From Allacma fusca (taxonomy: Eukaryota; Arthropoda; Collembola; Symphypleona; Sminthuridae): a DNA stretch of 64,000 bases. The position numbers were made by a program, and so were the translations under genes. The notes beneath the pieces were generated by a model. That model saw only the letters and a list, made by a program, of their open reading frames with translations. It did not search any database and had not been told where the DNA came from. Position 1 is the first letter of the stretch. Every line of letters begins with the position of its first letter. This document shows, piece by piece, positions 32,911 to 44,474 of this stretch. The stretch spans positions 75,379,067 through 75,443,066 of the forward strand of contig OX359245.1 in assembly GCA_947179485.1 (NCBI GenBank). The letters are read 5' to 3'.

Positions 32911-35139
32911 ATGATTTGGCCAATCGGAAATTTAGTTTTTACAGTAATTCAAATTGCATTCCTTCCAAGTAATTCCTATGCTTTTGTAAAGCTCTATAAT
33001 TACGGAATGATTCGAGAACCATTGTTTGGAGATGGCAACCTAGCCCCAATCCTTCTTCATTTCCCATCATGTTTAGTTCATTTCATTGAGCTTTCGCAAA
33101 GTCTCATTGATATTTCCAAAACATCAATTGAAACGAATAACCTTTTCCAACTTGTGACGCATTACAATCCCATATTTACGAGAAATGAGAATTATTTACA
33201 AAAACTAATTTGGACAACTTGTGCTGTTGTTGTGGTAGTGCCCACAAACAAGAATACGATTCCCTGATTGCATGACAATTTCATTTCCACCATGCAAAAC
33301 CTCTCCACACCATTCAGTAATACGATTGGTTTAATAATAAGGCCGTCAGACGTAGTTCCTGACTCTGATATTGGGTTCCTCGGTCTCAGACTCTACCCAA
33401 TATATTTCTTACATGTGGGATATACGGACACAAATACAAGCCTCCAATCAAATTTTCACGCAAATCGTACGAACACCTACGTCATAAAAAATTGGGCATT
33501 TGTGTGCAAGCCGTGCGCAAAGAAAGAAACGAAAACCTGGTACCAACCATCCCCACAAGATGATAACAGCAAGAGTTGGTCCGTCAATTTGCAGTCACTA
33601 GACGAGAGTCCAAGTGAAAATGGTAAGAATATTGATTGGGCCTTGGCCCTTTTAGAGTACGACATAGATTATGAAGCCTTGCAAAACAACCTGTTGATAA
33701 CGGATACGTTTCCGTTAAATTCGGAATTCCTAATAGACGTTACAGATGCAATTATCTTGAACCTGTGGCAAAGTGTCAACTTCACCCCCACGGATAGTGA
33801 CGACAGATATTTTAAAGATACGCCTGAGATTGGTATTCTTAGAGAAACACCTAGACAAAATTCCGATCACTACCGTTTAGAATGTACGGGTACTTATTTT
33901 CGAGGATTTAATTTTATAACTTCCAAATCTGTGACCCGAATTACAGATGGGTACATACTTTTAAAACCTTTTGAATTACAGTTATGGTGGTGTTTAATGT
34001 CATCTAGAATGGTTGTAATATCTGTGGTTGCTTTGGTATCAGTATGCTGCGCCTTCAGAGATAAAATGAGTGTGTCAGGTGTTCTAACATCTCACCATAT
34101 ATTATGGTTCTTGGGGGCTTTGCTCGAACAATGTGATAGCGAAACACCTCTGAAGGGGGAAATCCAGAAGCACAAAACCCTTGTACAATTTTGTTCTGTC
34201 GTCGGCATGTTATGTCTCTTTGCAAGAATTGTCATGACAAACTCATACAAAGGCGTGACTAAGTCGGACTATTCTGTTGGAAACCCCTTTGAAACAAAAT
34301 GGAAATATATTAAAGAGCTGGAAAATGTCACTCTCTACACAATTTCTACTGAAAGGAACTGTCGCAAAATAAGATCCAGGCTTGAAAAACAACATAGTAA
34401 AAGTATATTGGAGGATAATCCAAATCTGACTTCCATTTATTGCGACGGTTTCTTTGATTATAGCAGCGAATCTTATTCTTCATATAGCTGTATTTTGCTT
34501 AATGAAATCAAAGTGGAGAGGCGGACGTATTCACATAGTAAGCGTGACGATTACATTTATGGGTTTCTCATGAACCTGGAAGACACAATGAACTACGTAT
34601 GCTTCAAAGAGTTTAATGAGATATTTGTGACCTCACAACTGTCCGAGCCAAACACAGCACTTGTCGTTATGGAGGGGGAATTTCTCTACTACTGGGAGTT
34701 GTTTGTCAATTGGAGGAAGTTTGTAAAAGGGAAACGTTTTCATCACAACTGGCATTCATCCGATAAGTTTCTTCAGAAAGAGTATGTGTTGTTTTTTGAA
34801 AATATTCCGAGCAGTATTTTTAAAAACGCGCCTTTAGAGAGATTTCAACGACTCTGTCATTCTGGAATTGTTGACTTGTGGGACAAATGGCCCAAGATTT
34901 ACAATAAACGTTTTTATAAAATGGCCCAGGATGATCTAGCTAACGACAGGAATGTGAAAACCTTTCAGGAACTTTCTTTGGACAACTCTAATATTTCGGT
35001 CGTATTTTCATTGATCCTTTACTGTTGGTTTGGATGCCTCTTAGCTTTTGGGTTGGAGTTGGTAAAATGGTACTTACAGTGCTACAATAATTGTAGAGAC
35101 CTTGGAGCTTTTTTAGTTCCTTTTGGTATTTCCCGTTAA
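32911..35139 (+). pseudogene. Ionotropic-receptor-like gene, copy in duplication unit 1, one in-frame TGA
   Basis: The frame from ATG 32911 to the stop at 35139 codes 741 residues with a single TGA at 33265-33267. Signal peptide MIWPIGNLVFTVIQIAFL. Then the FGDGNLAPILLHFPS segment and NWAFVCKPCAKKE. TM1 is near residue 357-381, the pore is HHILWFLGALLEQ, and TM2 near 427-447 leads into TNSYKGVTKSDYS. S2 has FHHNWHSSDKFLQ and HSGIVDLWDKW, and TM3 lies near 695-715. This is the membrane layout of ionotropic receptors (divergent iGluR-like cation channels). Several N-glycosylation sites lie in S2 (for example NVTL). The TGA aligns with a GAC codon in the 22.6-kb copy and no indel is present, so the rest of the protein is preserved. 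A 57-bp-scale intron cannot remove the stop in frame. Either newly dead or translated by readthrough. Confidence 0.82.
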
Positions 35140-35438
35140 TTTATCAGTCCATTGGTCGTCGTGGGAAAAGGTAACACTGGGGTACGTGGGAACGGGAATG
35201 AGTATAGTAGCGGTTGCGGGAACATATACTCTGTTCCCAAATAGTTTGGGTACTCTCTCGAATGGATCGAGTTCTGGGAACAGGAATAGTAACAGAGATC
35301 ATCATTTTGGTTTCATTCCTACGGGAGTAACTACACATGATCCCCTTCAAACGGGTTTTGTTCCCAGGTTCATGTGGGTATACTTTTGCAATCTCCTCAC
35401 AGCACAGTCAAGATTTATATTTCTCGACTTACTACTAA

Positions 35439-35756
35439 CAAGGTAAGATTTTGGGATGGTACAAGCCGATTCAAACAAAGCATAGCACATGTTTTAGTAC
35501 TCACCTAGTATGTTTCAAAACTCATGTAACTCGAGTGCAATTTGCCCCGTTCTCCTAGGACACGTCATCAAAGTTTCAAAATTTAAAACGATACCACAGG
35601 AGGGGACCTGTCTTTTCAAAAAAAGTTAATGTTAAATCCCATAAGGATTTTGAGTTTTTGAAAGTCGATGAAATTTTGATTTTCACTATTTCAATGAAAT
35701 TCAAGTTTTTACGTACACATTTATAAATCCTTCAACAAAATTCCCCAAAAAGTAAT
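35439..35756. mobile_element. Truncated left arm of the long-TIR element (duplicated piece)
   Basis: Same sequence as 39012-39329. It was carried along by the tandem duplication and is cut at its right edge by the duplication junction. Confidence 0.85.
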
Positions 35757-38700
35757 ACCTGTACCTGTACCCAAATACTCAGGTACTACCCGTACTCATG
35801 CGATGCACTACTGTCTCTGTATTGCTGGAATTTTATTATTCCCTGGGAGCTTCTGTGTAGGAAATTTACAGTTCATAGAAATGCATTTAGTCATTTACAT
35901 TCCTACAAAATAATCATATTTTGAGTACTAAAACTCGTCTAAACGGTAAACCCATGTACTCCACTCTTGCAACAAGAAATAAACTGAAATTATAAGAATT
36001 AGCTTCAACTTAATTATTTAACTTTACTAATCCATTTGCCAAAATGTCATAAACTGCTATTTAAAAACTCCTTGTAAAGCCTCATTGAGCTGGCTTGGAA
36101 ATTATAGTATGAGTAATTTTAACAAAGAAGTGGAACAGCATTTAAATTAATTTTATTTAACGTATTTAACAAAACCACCCACCAGGCATTTCTTAAACTT
36201 TCTTTCCAACGCTTAACTGTCAGAACGAATGACGCTTCGTGTTTTTGCAGTCTGTTCCAACTGAATTTCAATGATTTAAATTTTGTTCTGTCTGATATTT
36301 AGAGTTAGAGATATTAGTTTGATGAAATTAGGTATTTAATAGAATTAAAATTATTGCAAGAAAAATTTTTTTGATAGTGTTTCCTGTATTCCTTAACGAG
36401 CAACGTTTTAACAATTTGGTCATAGCTTTAACTTATTTAGTATTCCTAAAGAAATTTCCAGTCTATTGAACTTATTACACAAAATGATTTGGCCAATCGG
36501 AAATTTAGTTTTTACAGTAATTCAAATTGCATTCCTTCCAAGTAATTCCTATGCTTTTGTAAAGCTCTATAATTACGGAATGATTCGAGAACCATTGTTT
36601 GGAGATGGCAACCTAGCCCCAATCCTTCTTCATTTCCCATCATGTTTAGTTCATTTCATTGAGCTTTCGCAAAGTCTCATTGATATTTCCAAAACATCAA
36701 TTGAAACGAATAACCTTTTCCAACTTGTGACGCATTACAATCCCATATTTACGAGAAATGAGAATTATTTACAAAAACTAATTTGGACAACTTGTGCTGT
36801 TGTTGTGGTAGTGCCCACAAACAAGAATACGATTCCCTGATTGCATGACAATTTCATTTCCACCATGCAAAACCTCTCCACACCATTCAGTAATACGATT
36901 GGTTTAATAATAAGGCCGTCAGACGTAGTTCCTGACTCTGATATTGGGTTCCTCGGTCTCAGACTCTACCCAATATATTTCTTACATGTGGGATATACGG
37001 ACACAAATACAAGCCTCCAATCAAATTTTCACGCAAATCGTACGAACACCTACGTCATAAAAAATTGGGCATTTGTGTGCAAGCCGTGCGCAAAGAAAGA
37101 AACGAAAACCTGGTACCAACCATCCCCACAAGATGATAACAGCAAGAGTTGGTCCGTCAATTTGCAGTCACTAGACGAGAGTCCAAGTGAAAATGGTAAG
37201 AATATTGATTGGGCCTTGGCCCTTTTAGAGTACGACATAGATTATGAAGCCTTGCAAAACAACCTGTTGATAACGGATACGTTTCCGTTAAATTCGGAAT
37301 TCCTAATAGACGTTACAGATGCAATTATCTTGAACCTGTGGCAAAGTGTCAACTTCACCCCCACGGATAGTGACGACAGATATTTTAAAGATACGCCTGA
37401 GATTGGTATTCTTAGAGAAACACCTAGACAAAATTCCGATCACTACCGTTTAGAATGTACGGGTACTTATTTTCGAGGATTTAATTTTATAACTTCCAAA
37501 TCTGTGACCCGAATTACAGATGGGTACATACTTTTAAAACCTTTTGAATTACAGTTATGGTGGTGTTTAATGTCATCTAGAATGGTTGTAATATCTGTGG
37601 TTGCTTTGGTATCAGTATGCTGCGCCTTCAGAGATAAAATGAGTGTGTCAGGTGTTCTAACATCTCACCATATATTATGGTTCTTGGGGGCTTTGCTCGA
37701 ACAATGTGATAGCGAAACACCTCTGAAGGGGGAAATCCAGAAGCACAAAACCCTTGTACAATTTTGTTCTGTCGTCGGCATGTTATGTCTCTTTGCAAGA
37801 ATTGTCATGACAAACTCATACAAAGGCGTGACTAAGTCGGACTATTCTGTTGGAAACCCCTTTGAAACAAAATGGAAATATATTAAAGAGCTGGAAAATG
37901 TCACTCTCTACACAATTTCTACTGAAAGGAACTGTCGCAAAATAAGATCCAGGCTTGAAAAACAACATAGTAAAAGTATATTGGAGGATAATCCAAATCT
38001 GACTTCCATTTATTGCGACGGTTTCTTTGATTATAGCAGCGAATCTTATTCTTCATATAGCTGTATTTTGCTTAATGAAATCAAAGTGGAGAGGCGGACG
38101 TATTCACATAGTAAGCGTGACGATTACATTTATGGGTTTCTCATGAACCTGGAAGACACAATGAACTACGTATGCTTCAAAGAGTTTAATGAGATATTTG
38201 TGACCTCACAACTGTCCGAGCCAAACACAGCACTTGTCGTTATGGAGGGGGAATTTCTCTACTACTGGGAGTTGTTTGTCAATTGGAGGAAGTTTGTAAA
38301 AGGGAAACGTTTTCATCACAACTGGCATTCATCCGATAAGTTTCTTCAGAAAGAGTATGTGTTGTTTTTTGAAAATATTCCGAGCAGTATTTTTAAAAAC
38401 GCGCCTTTAGAGAGATTTCAACGACTCTGTCATTCTGGAATTGTTGACTTGTGGGACAAATGGCCCAAGATTTACAATAAACGTTTTTATAAAATGGCCC
38501 AGGATGATCTAGCTAACGACAGGAATGTGAAAACCTTTCAGGAACTTTCTTTGGACAACTCTAATATTTCGGTCGTATTTTCATTGATCCTTTACTGTTG
38601 GTTTGGATGCCTCTTAGCTTTTGGGTTGGAGTTGGTAAAATGGTACTTACAGTGCTACAATAATTGTAGAGACCTTGGAGCTTTTTTAGTTCCTTTTGGT

Positions 38701-39329
38701 ATTTCCCGTTAATTTATCAGTCCATTGGTCGTCGTGGGAAAAGGTAACACTGGGGTACGTGGGAACGGGAATGAGTATAGTAGCGGTTGCGGGAACATAT
38801 ACTCTGTTCCCAAATAGTTTGGGTACTCTCTCGAATGGATCGAGTTCTGGGAACAGGAATAGTAACAGAGATCATCATTTTGGTTTCATTCCTACGGGAG
38901 TAACTACACATGATCCCCTTCAAACGGGTTTTGTTCCCAGGTTCATGTGGGTATACTTTTGCAATCTCCTCACAGCACAGTCAAGATTTATATTTCTCGA
39001 CTTACTACTAACAAGGTAAGATTTTGGGATGGTACAAGCCGATTCAAACAAAGCATAGCACATGTTTTAGTACTCACCTAGTATGTTTCAAAACTCATGT
39101 AACTCGAGTGCAATTTGCCCCGTTCTCCTAGGACACGTCATCAAAGTTTCAAAATTTAAAACGATACCACAGGAGGGGACCTGTCTTTTCAAAAAAAGTT
39201 AATGTTAAATCCCATAAGGATTTTGAGTTTTTGAAAGTCGATGAAATTTTGATTTTCACTATTTCAATGAAATTCAAGTTTTTACGTACACATTTATAAA
39301 TCCTTCAACAAAATTCCCCAAAAAGTAAT
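35757..39329 (+). repeat. Tandem duplication unit, copy 2 (3573 bp)
   Basis: Head-to-tail copy of 32184-35756 with an exact offset of 3573 bp. The junction shows little or no microhomology (AGTAAT|ACCTG). Confidence 0.93.
36484..38712 (+). pseudogene. Ionotropic-receptor-like gene, copy in duplication unit 2, same TGA
   Basis: Appears identical to the gene at 32911-35139, including the in-frame TGA (36838-36840). The stop therefore pre-dates the duplication, or the pair is an assembly duplicate. Same topology: signal peptide, S1 with C-x2-C-AKK, TM1, pore, TM2, S2 with the FHHNWH motif, TM3. Its 5' flank includes only the last 54 bp of the hAT-like element, so upstream regulatory sequence beyond that differs from copy 1. 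Confidence 0.82.
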
Positions 39330-40252
39330 CCCTCCATCATGGCGCATCTACAAACAATTCTCGCGAGCATTGCAAAAATGCCTGCCTTTGGCTGAATATA
39401 CCCAACTACCCAACGTGCCATAGATGCCTAAAATACCATCAAATGAAAATGTCGAAAATGCCAGGGCAATTTGGACAGGGATAAAGCCGCAAATGTCAAG
39501 GCATTTTTTTTTCTCTAGCGTGCATATGTACAACCTCCATAATTTGCCCCCCATAAAAATATCATCAAATTTTCTCAAAATTTAATCCCATCAAGGATTC
39601 ATTGGGGAGGGAAACACAAGTATAAATTTGGAGGGATTACCTGTCGAGAAAATTTGACGATATTTGTGTGGGCGAAGGCTATCTACACAGGCTGTACATA
39701 TGCACATCAGAGATAATCAAACTATGCTGGAGGGATTCATTGAGGAGGAAATCATTAGTGCACATGTTGGAGGGATTACGTTTCAATAAAATGTGTCGAT
39801 ATTTGCGTGAGGGGATAATTATTAATGTTCTACATATGTACACCACAGGGCAAATCTCAACAGTCCAGTTTATGCTTAGTCGATTAAATATGGAGTGAAC
39901 ATTTCATATCGACAACATGCATATAGATGCGCCATGATGGAGGGATTACTTTTTGGGGAGTTTTGTTGAAGGATTTATAAATGTGTACGTAAAAACTTGA
40001 ATTTCATTGAAATAGTGAAAATCAAAATTTCATCGACTTTCAAAAACTCAAAATCCTTATGGGATTTAACATTAACTTTTTTTGAAAAGACCTGTGGTAT
40101 CGTTTTAAATTTTGAAACTTTAATGACGTGTCCTAGGAGAACGGGGCAAATTGCACTCGAGTTACATGAGTTTTGAAACATACTAGATGAGAACTAAAAC
40201 ATGTGCTATGCTTTGTTTGAATCGGCTTGTACCATCCCAAAATCTTACCTTG
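39012..40252. mobile_element. DNA transposon with about 330-bp terminal inverted repeats
   Basis: The left arm (39012-39349) and right arm (39925-40252) are reverse complements over some 330 bp with small indels. Outer ends are CAAGGTAAGATTTTGGG. TAA flanks both sides (39009-39011 and 40253-40255), a 3-bp TWA target duplication as in PIF/Harbinger. The interior has repeated GGAGGGATT words and no transposase. Confidence 0.85.
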
Positions 40253-40255
40253 TAA

Positions 40256-41754
40256 GTCTATTTTATTTATGTAGCCAATTCAGTCAGACTTTACAAAATG
40301 TCGTAGTTGTAATGATACTGTTACCCAAATTTGTAAGGTGCTTAATATTTTTCTATGCTCTACAAGTTCTCCCTTCAGTTTTTTTTTTTACTTTTCCAGA
40401 TTTTTTAAAGATTGTTTTATTGACCAGAGCTATAGTTTTTAACTACCATGTACCGTCCCCGAAACTATACGCACTTGTTAACAAAATAACGTCATAGCCA
40501 TTACATGCAATTCTTTGAAAGTACGTTTCGGAAGCAAATTTAGTCTAATTAATACAGGGACAGAAACTGTGCAAATATTACTACTAAAATAATGTCTAGG
40601 AAAATCCATACAACGATTTGAAATAAAGAAATCAATCGCTGAATTATAAGTTAAGCAGAAAAATGATGCAGTGCGTAGTGCTCAACATTAGAAACAAGAT
40701 TGTGTCGAGATGACTGCTTTCTTTATGATGCGTTTCCACAGAAGTGCCCAACTGTTTCAGGTACTTGGAAATATGGCACATTCAAACCTGCATTTTTGGA
40801 TATCTGCTCTGTCATCCCACTATGTGGGTATAAATTATTTGTACTCAGATAGCACACAAAAATTTTTAATACAAAATGCACTTACGGTTTTTTCCTGGAA
40901 ATGTATGCAAATACCGCGGAACAACTGGTTATACTTTGGGGCACTATTTCTCAGTGATTTACAACTGTGTATATTCGGTTACAAAAATATTATTACATGA
41001 TTACATAAAGACTATTCGGGCTGGGTATTAACGCTAAATTGTTTTTCAAAACTAATTAGTAATGTAGCAAGTTGAATTCGTAAAGTTTCCGGTTTAAAAT
41101 GTTTGAACAATCTCGTGGGAACTATGCTATATCTGTTAGAATGTATGGTTTATTGGTTTTGTGTGCCCGCAATTTGCAAGATACTTAGTTTATATAATAT
41201 ATTTACTTTGGCCTTTAAACAGTGGTACAAGTCATTTTTCATCTATCGCGAATCAAAAGTTTCGGATCTATTCATTTAAATTACAGTATTACAATGGACG
41301 ATTTAAAATGAAAATATAAACATGATATAATACAAATAATATAATATCGTCGAAATACCTCACTCAAAATTTCAGAAAGATTGATTGAGGGAACTTTAAT
41401 TTGAAGTCACAGAATTTCTTGGTAACTAAATCTCATTTAAAATTTGCAATTTTCAAAGTCGCTGCCAAACCCAAATTTATAATTCAAACCATTTCAGGTA
41501 AAATACGGGTGCAAATATGAAGAATTAAACAAGTAAAAAATTTTACTAAAATTCAAAATAGAGTATAAATTTACAATCAAATTTAAATTGACTTTTAAGA
41601 GTCCTCATTTGAGAATCGTATAATATGGGCACCTTGACGTTCACGTTTCAAATCAAAATATGTTTGCAATTTGTACATCATCTTAAAAGGGAATTGTAGT
41701 AATTTTACCACAAATACATGGAGGAATGTTCGAAGAATTTTGATTCTTTCGCAC
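40256..41754. other. Intergenic, AT-rich
   Basis: About 1.5 kb. A 96-codon ORF at 40710-41000 has no recognisable motif and I do not call it. No repeat structure seen. Confidence 0.4.
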
Positions 41755-41762
41755 ATAGCATG

Positions 41763-43064
41763 CATAGATGGGCATTTTTCTCCCCCTCTGCCTCTTTGTG
41801 CGAGGGATGGAATATAGCCTGCTCGCACTCTCCCTCGTCATCAATCGAGCGACACGTTACGGGTTGTCCTCGTCCTCGCCCTCGTGATGGGCTACTTTTA
41901 AAATACACCCCTCTCCCTCGCACTCATGAGGGCCCTCGTTATTTTATATTACACGTAAATAACCCCCCCTACAATTTCCTACAATACCTGTGCCTTCAAA
42001 TAACTTTTTCGCGGACACTTGGTTAAATTATGACAACTTCAATATGTGTCGACATTTCCCCCAGTTCTGAACGTACGGAACTTTTGGATAGCTTAGAAAG
42101 TTTATAAAATTTCCTACAACCTAGCGTTCCAAACAAATTTTAAAAAAATTGTTGTTGAAATAAACGACTATATTCAAAATAGTGCCCTTTATTGGTGCAG
42201 GTTTTACCCAGGTATTTGGGTACAGGCACATTATGTACGTTATATGTATTATTACGTATGTTATATATATTCGTGGTTGATATAATTGTAAAAAGTATAA
42301 AAAACTTTTGTAAAAGATTTTGTCCTGAAAATAACGTAAAAAACAAGTTTAAAATTCTAATTCATCGGTAAAAAGTGCCTATCCTCCTTATATTTTAATT
42401 GTCGGCAAAATGGAAAACATTCAGTAGTCAAACTACAATATTTTGTTATAAAAGACATTTTTGTTGGCCTTTAACAATAATTCTTCATTATAATCGATTC
42501 AGTAGCTCAGAAAATGACTATTATTGATCAAAGCTGTTTTCTACGTCTCCGGTTAACAAAGATTAGTCACAAATAGGTTCCATAAACCTCAGACCAGTAA
42601 TATTCAATAGCAGGGTCTGCAAACAGCATTAATCAAATATAAAGCCCAGGTGCCCTTGTTTACAAATGATCATGTCTCCCCGACATCCAAAATTGAAATT
42701 TTTTTTATGGAGTTTAATGAGAAATTTTAACCTAAACAAGAGGAACTTTTACTTTAAAAAATTAAAACTGGGATTTTTGCCGAGGGCCATAAACCATGTA
42801 TGACGATATGAAGTTGGTCTTGCTACAGAACAATATATGTATGATTTTCGCATAACGATTAAGGTAACAGAAGGTCATGAGGGCTTACATGTGTACTCTG
42901 CCTCCCCCTATTTCGTTCACATCCTATTCATAGGTCCTCTCCCTCATGTTCATGAGGGCGCCTAAAATCAACGTGTACTCGCCATCACCCTCGCAGTTTG
43001 TGATGGCGAGGACGAGGACGAGGGCGAGGCATCCCTCAATCCCTCGTGAGGGTGCCCATGTATG
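41763..43064. mobile_element. hAT-type element, 1302 bp, non-autonomous
   Basis: Perfect 8-bp target duplication ATAGCATG (41755-41762, 43065-43072). Short inverted ends CATAGATGGGCA and CATACATGGGCA. Subterminal arms are rich in CCTCGTCCTCGCCCTCG on one side and its complement on the other. No transposase ORF. Confidence 0.85.
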
Positions 43065-43072
43065 ATAGCATG

Positions 43073-43954
43073 TACGACCAATGCACGTGTCTACATATAT
43101 CAAAACCACATTTGCCTGCAATGCCAATACTTGATGAAAGTATAAAAGAATGAAAGTTTCAAATGTACACAAATTTTATTAAATTACATTTTTACTATAA
43201 AACCCCAAGCTTAAGAAATACATTCACAGGTTAATATTGAACAACGCATTAAAGCTGGAGCAAAACTATTTGAGCAGAAATACATTTTTCAAAATGGTGC
43301 TTACAAAAATGAGCTGGATAGAAATTTGGAAACTTAATTTTGGTTTAAAAACGAAGTGCTTTTATAAGGTCACACGTGGGAAATGTAGGAAGTTGTTTAA
43401 TTTAACCGAATGTTTTTTATTGTTGCTCCTTTTATGTTCCTCACTGGAGAACAATGATCACAACGGATTATTTAGTATGATACTGTACTTATTACGTGCT
43501 ACGCAACCCATTTTAGAGTCACTCTACCAATAAGGTCATCCTGAGCTCCACTCAAGCTGCATTATATATGTATATGATCATTTCTACCTTTTTAGCGTCA
43601 CTCATTAGAACGTCAATTTCTTTATAAAGTTGCTTTTTTGTAGCTGTAGGGTGAAAAGCGTGCCCTTATAACGTCATGCTGACGTTACAAAGCTTCAAAC
43701 ATAGCTACACAAATTTCATACAGGTGCTGTCATTTTAAAGTAATTTTTACTCTTCAGTTGTACTATAATTTTATTGGCATATTATGCGGCGACGCTATAA
43801 AATACTGGAAGGAACGTATTAAGGCCATTACACTAACAAGGCAGCGGCAGAATGCAAGATGCTCCAAGCAGCTCGGATTTTTATGTTCTAAAACGATATG
43901 CAAAAATTCAATGTTAATTATTGCACGCAGCTTTAACTCATTCTAATACCAGCA
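43073..43954. other. Intergenic, AT-rich
   Basis: A 98-codon ORF near 43237-43533 and a 62-codon ORF near 43758 have no recognisable motif. TATAACGTCA words near 43600-43690 recur near 47690 and may be relics of an old element. Confidence 0.35.
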
Positions 43955-44474
43955 ATTGTTACCAGAGCTGCGTTCAAGTTCAAGTATAACTTGAATAGTT
44001 CAAGTGCGTATCAAGTTCAAGTCAAGTCAAGTGCAGACAATTTTGTAACTTGAAACTTGAACATCAAGTTCAAGTGAAATTATAATTTTAACATGAATTT
44101 TCCAGTTCCAGTTCGATCAAGTTCAAGTTAATAATTTACTACTTGATTGTAAAATCAAGTCAAGTTCAAGTGCAATGAATGGAAGTACTTGAATAAAACT
44201 TGAGTATAACTTGAGTTTTTGTCACTGAAAAGCAATGTAAGCAATGCCTAATTAGAGGCATCATTGCATCCCACTAAAACTAATATTGGGCGTCAATCAT
44301 CATAATAATGACATCTTCGTATTTGTTTTCATTCCATCGACATTAAAGTCGCCTCCACGATGGCCCGTGGTCGAGAATAATTCTTGTGTCCTGTTTCCAC
44401 ACTTTGAATAATTAGAAGTCCCGACTAATTGTTTTCTAAGGATGTTCTTGATACTCGGGGTTCTTGTTCCATTA

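Larger units (their letters stand above)
32184..35756 (+). repeat. Tandem duplication unit, copy 1 (3573 bp)
   Basis: Starts inside the right arm of the hAT-like element and ends inside the left arm of the long-TIR element (..CCCCAAAAAGTAAT). It is followed immediately, without filler, by copy 2. No difference from copy 2 is visible over 3573 bp. Confidence 0.93.

Noticed and set aside
33240-33330. Intron removing the TGA in the 32.9-kb IR copy
   Set aside because: The only candidate GT..AG is 83 nt and would shift the frame; the homologous copies code through it at equal length.
35123-35446. 107-codon ORF downstream of the IR copy (and its duplicate at 38696)
   Set aside because: Built from GGGAACGGGAAT/GTTCCC words of a repeat and duplicated passively with the unit; no protein motif.
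40710-41000. 96-codon ORF in an intergenic region
   Set aside because: No start context, motif, neighbouring exon or homologous copy; consistent with chance in AT-rich DNA.
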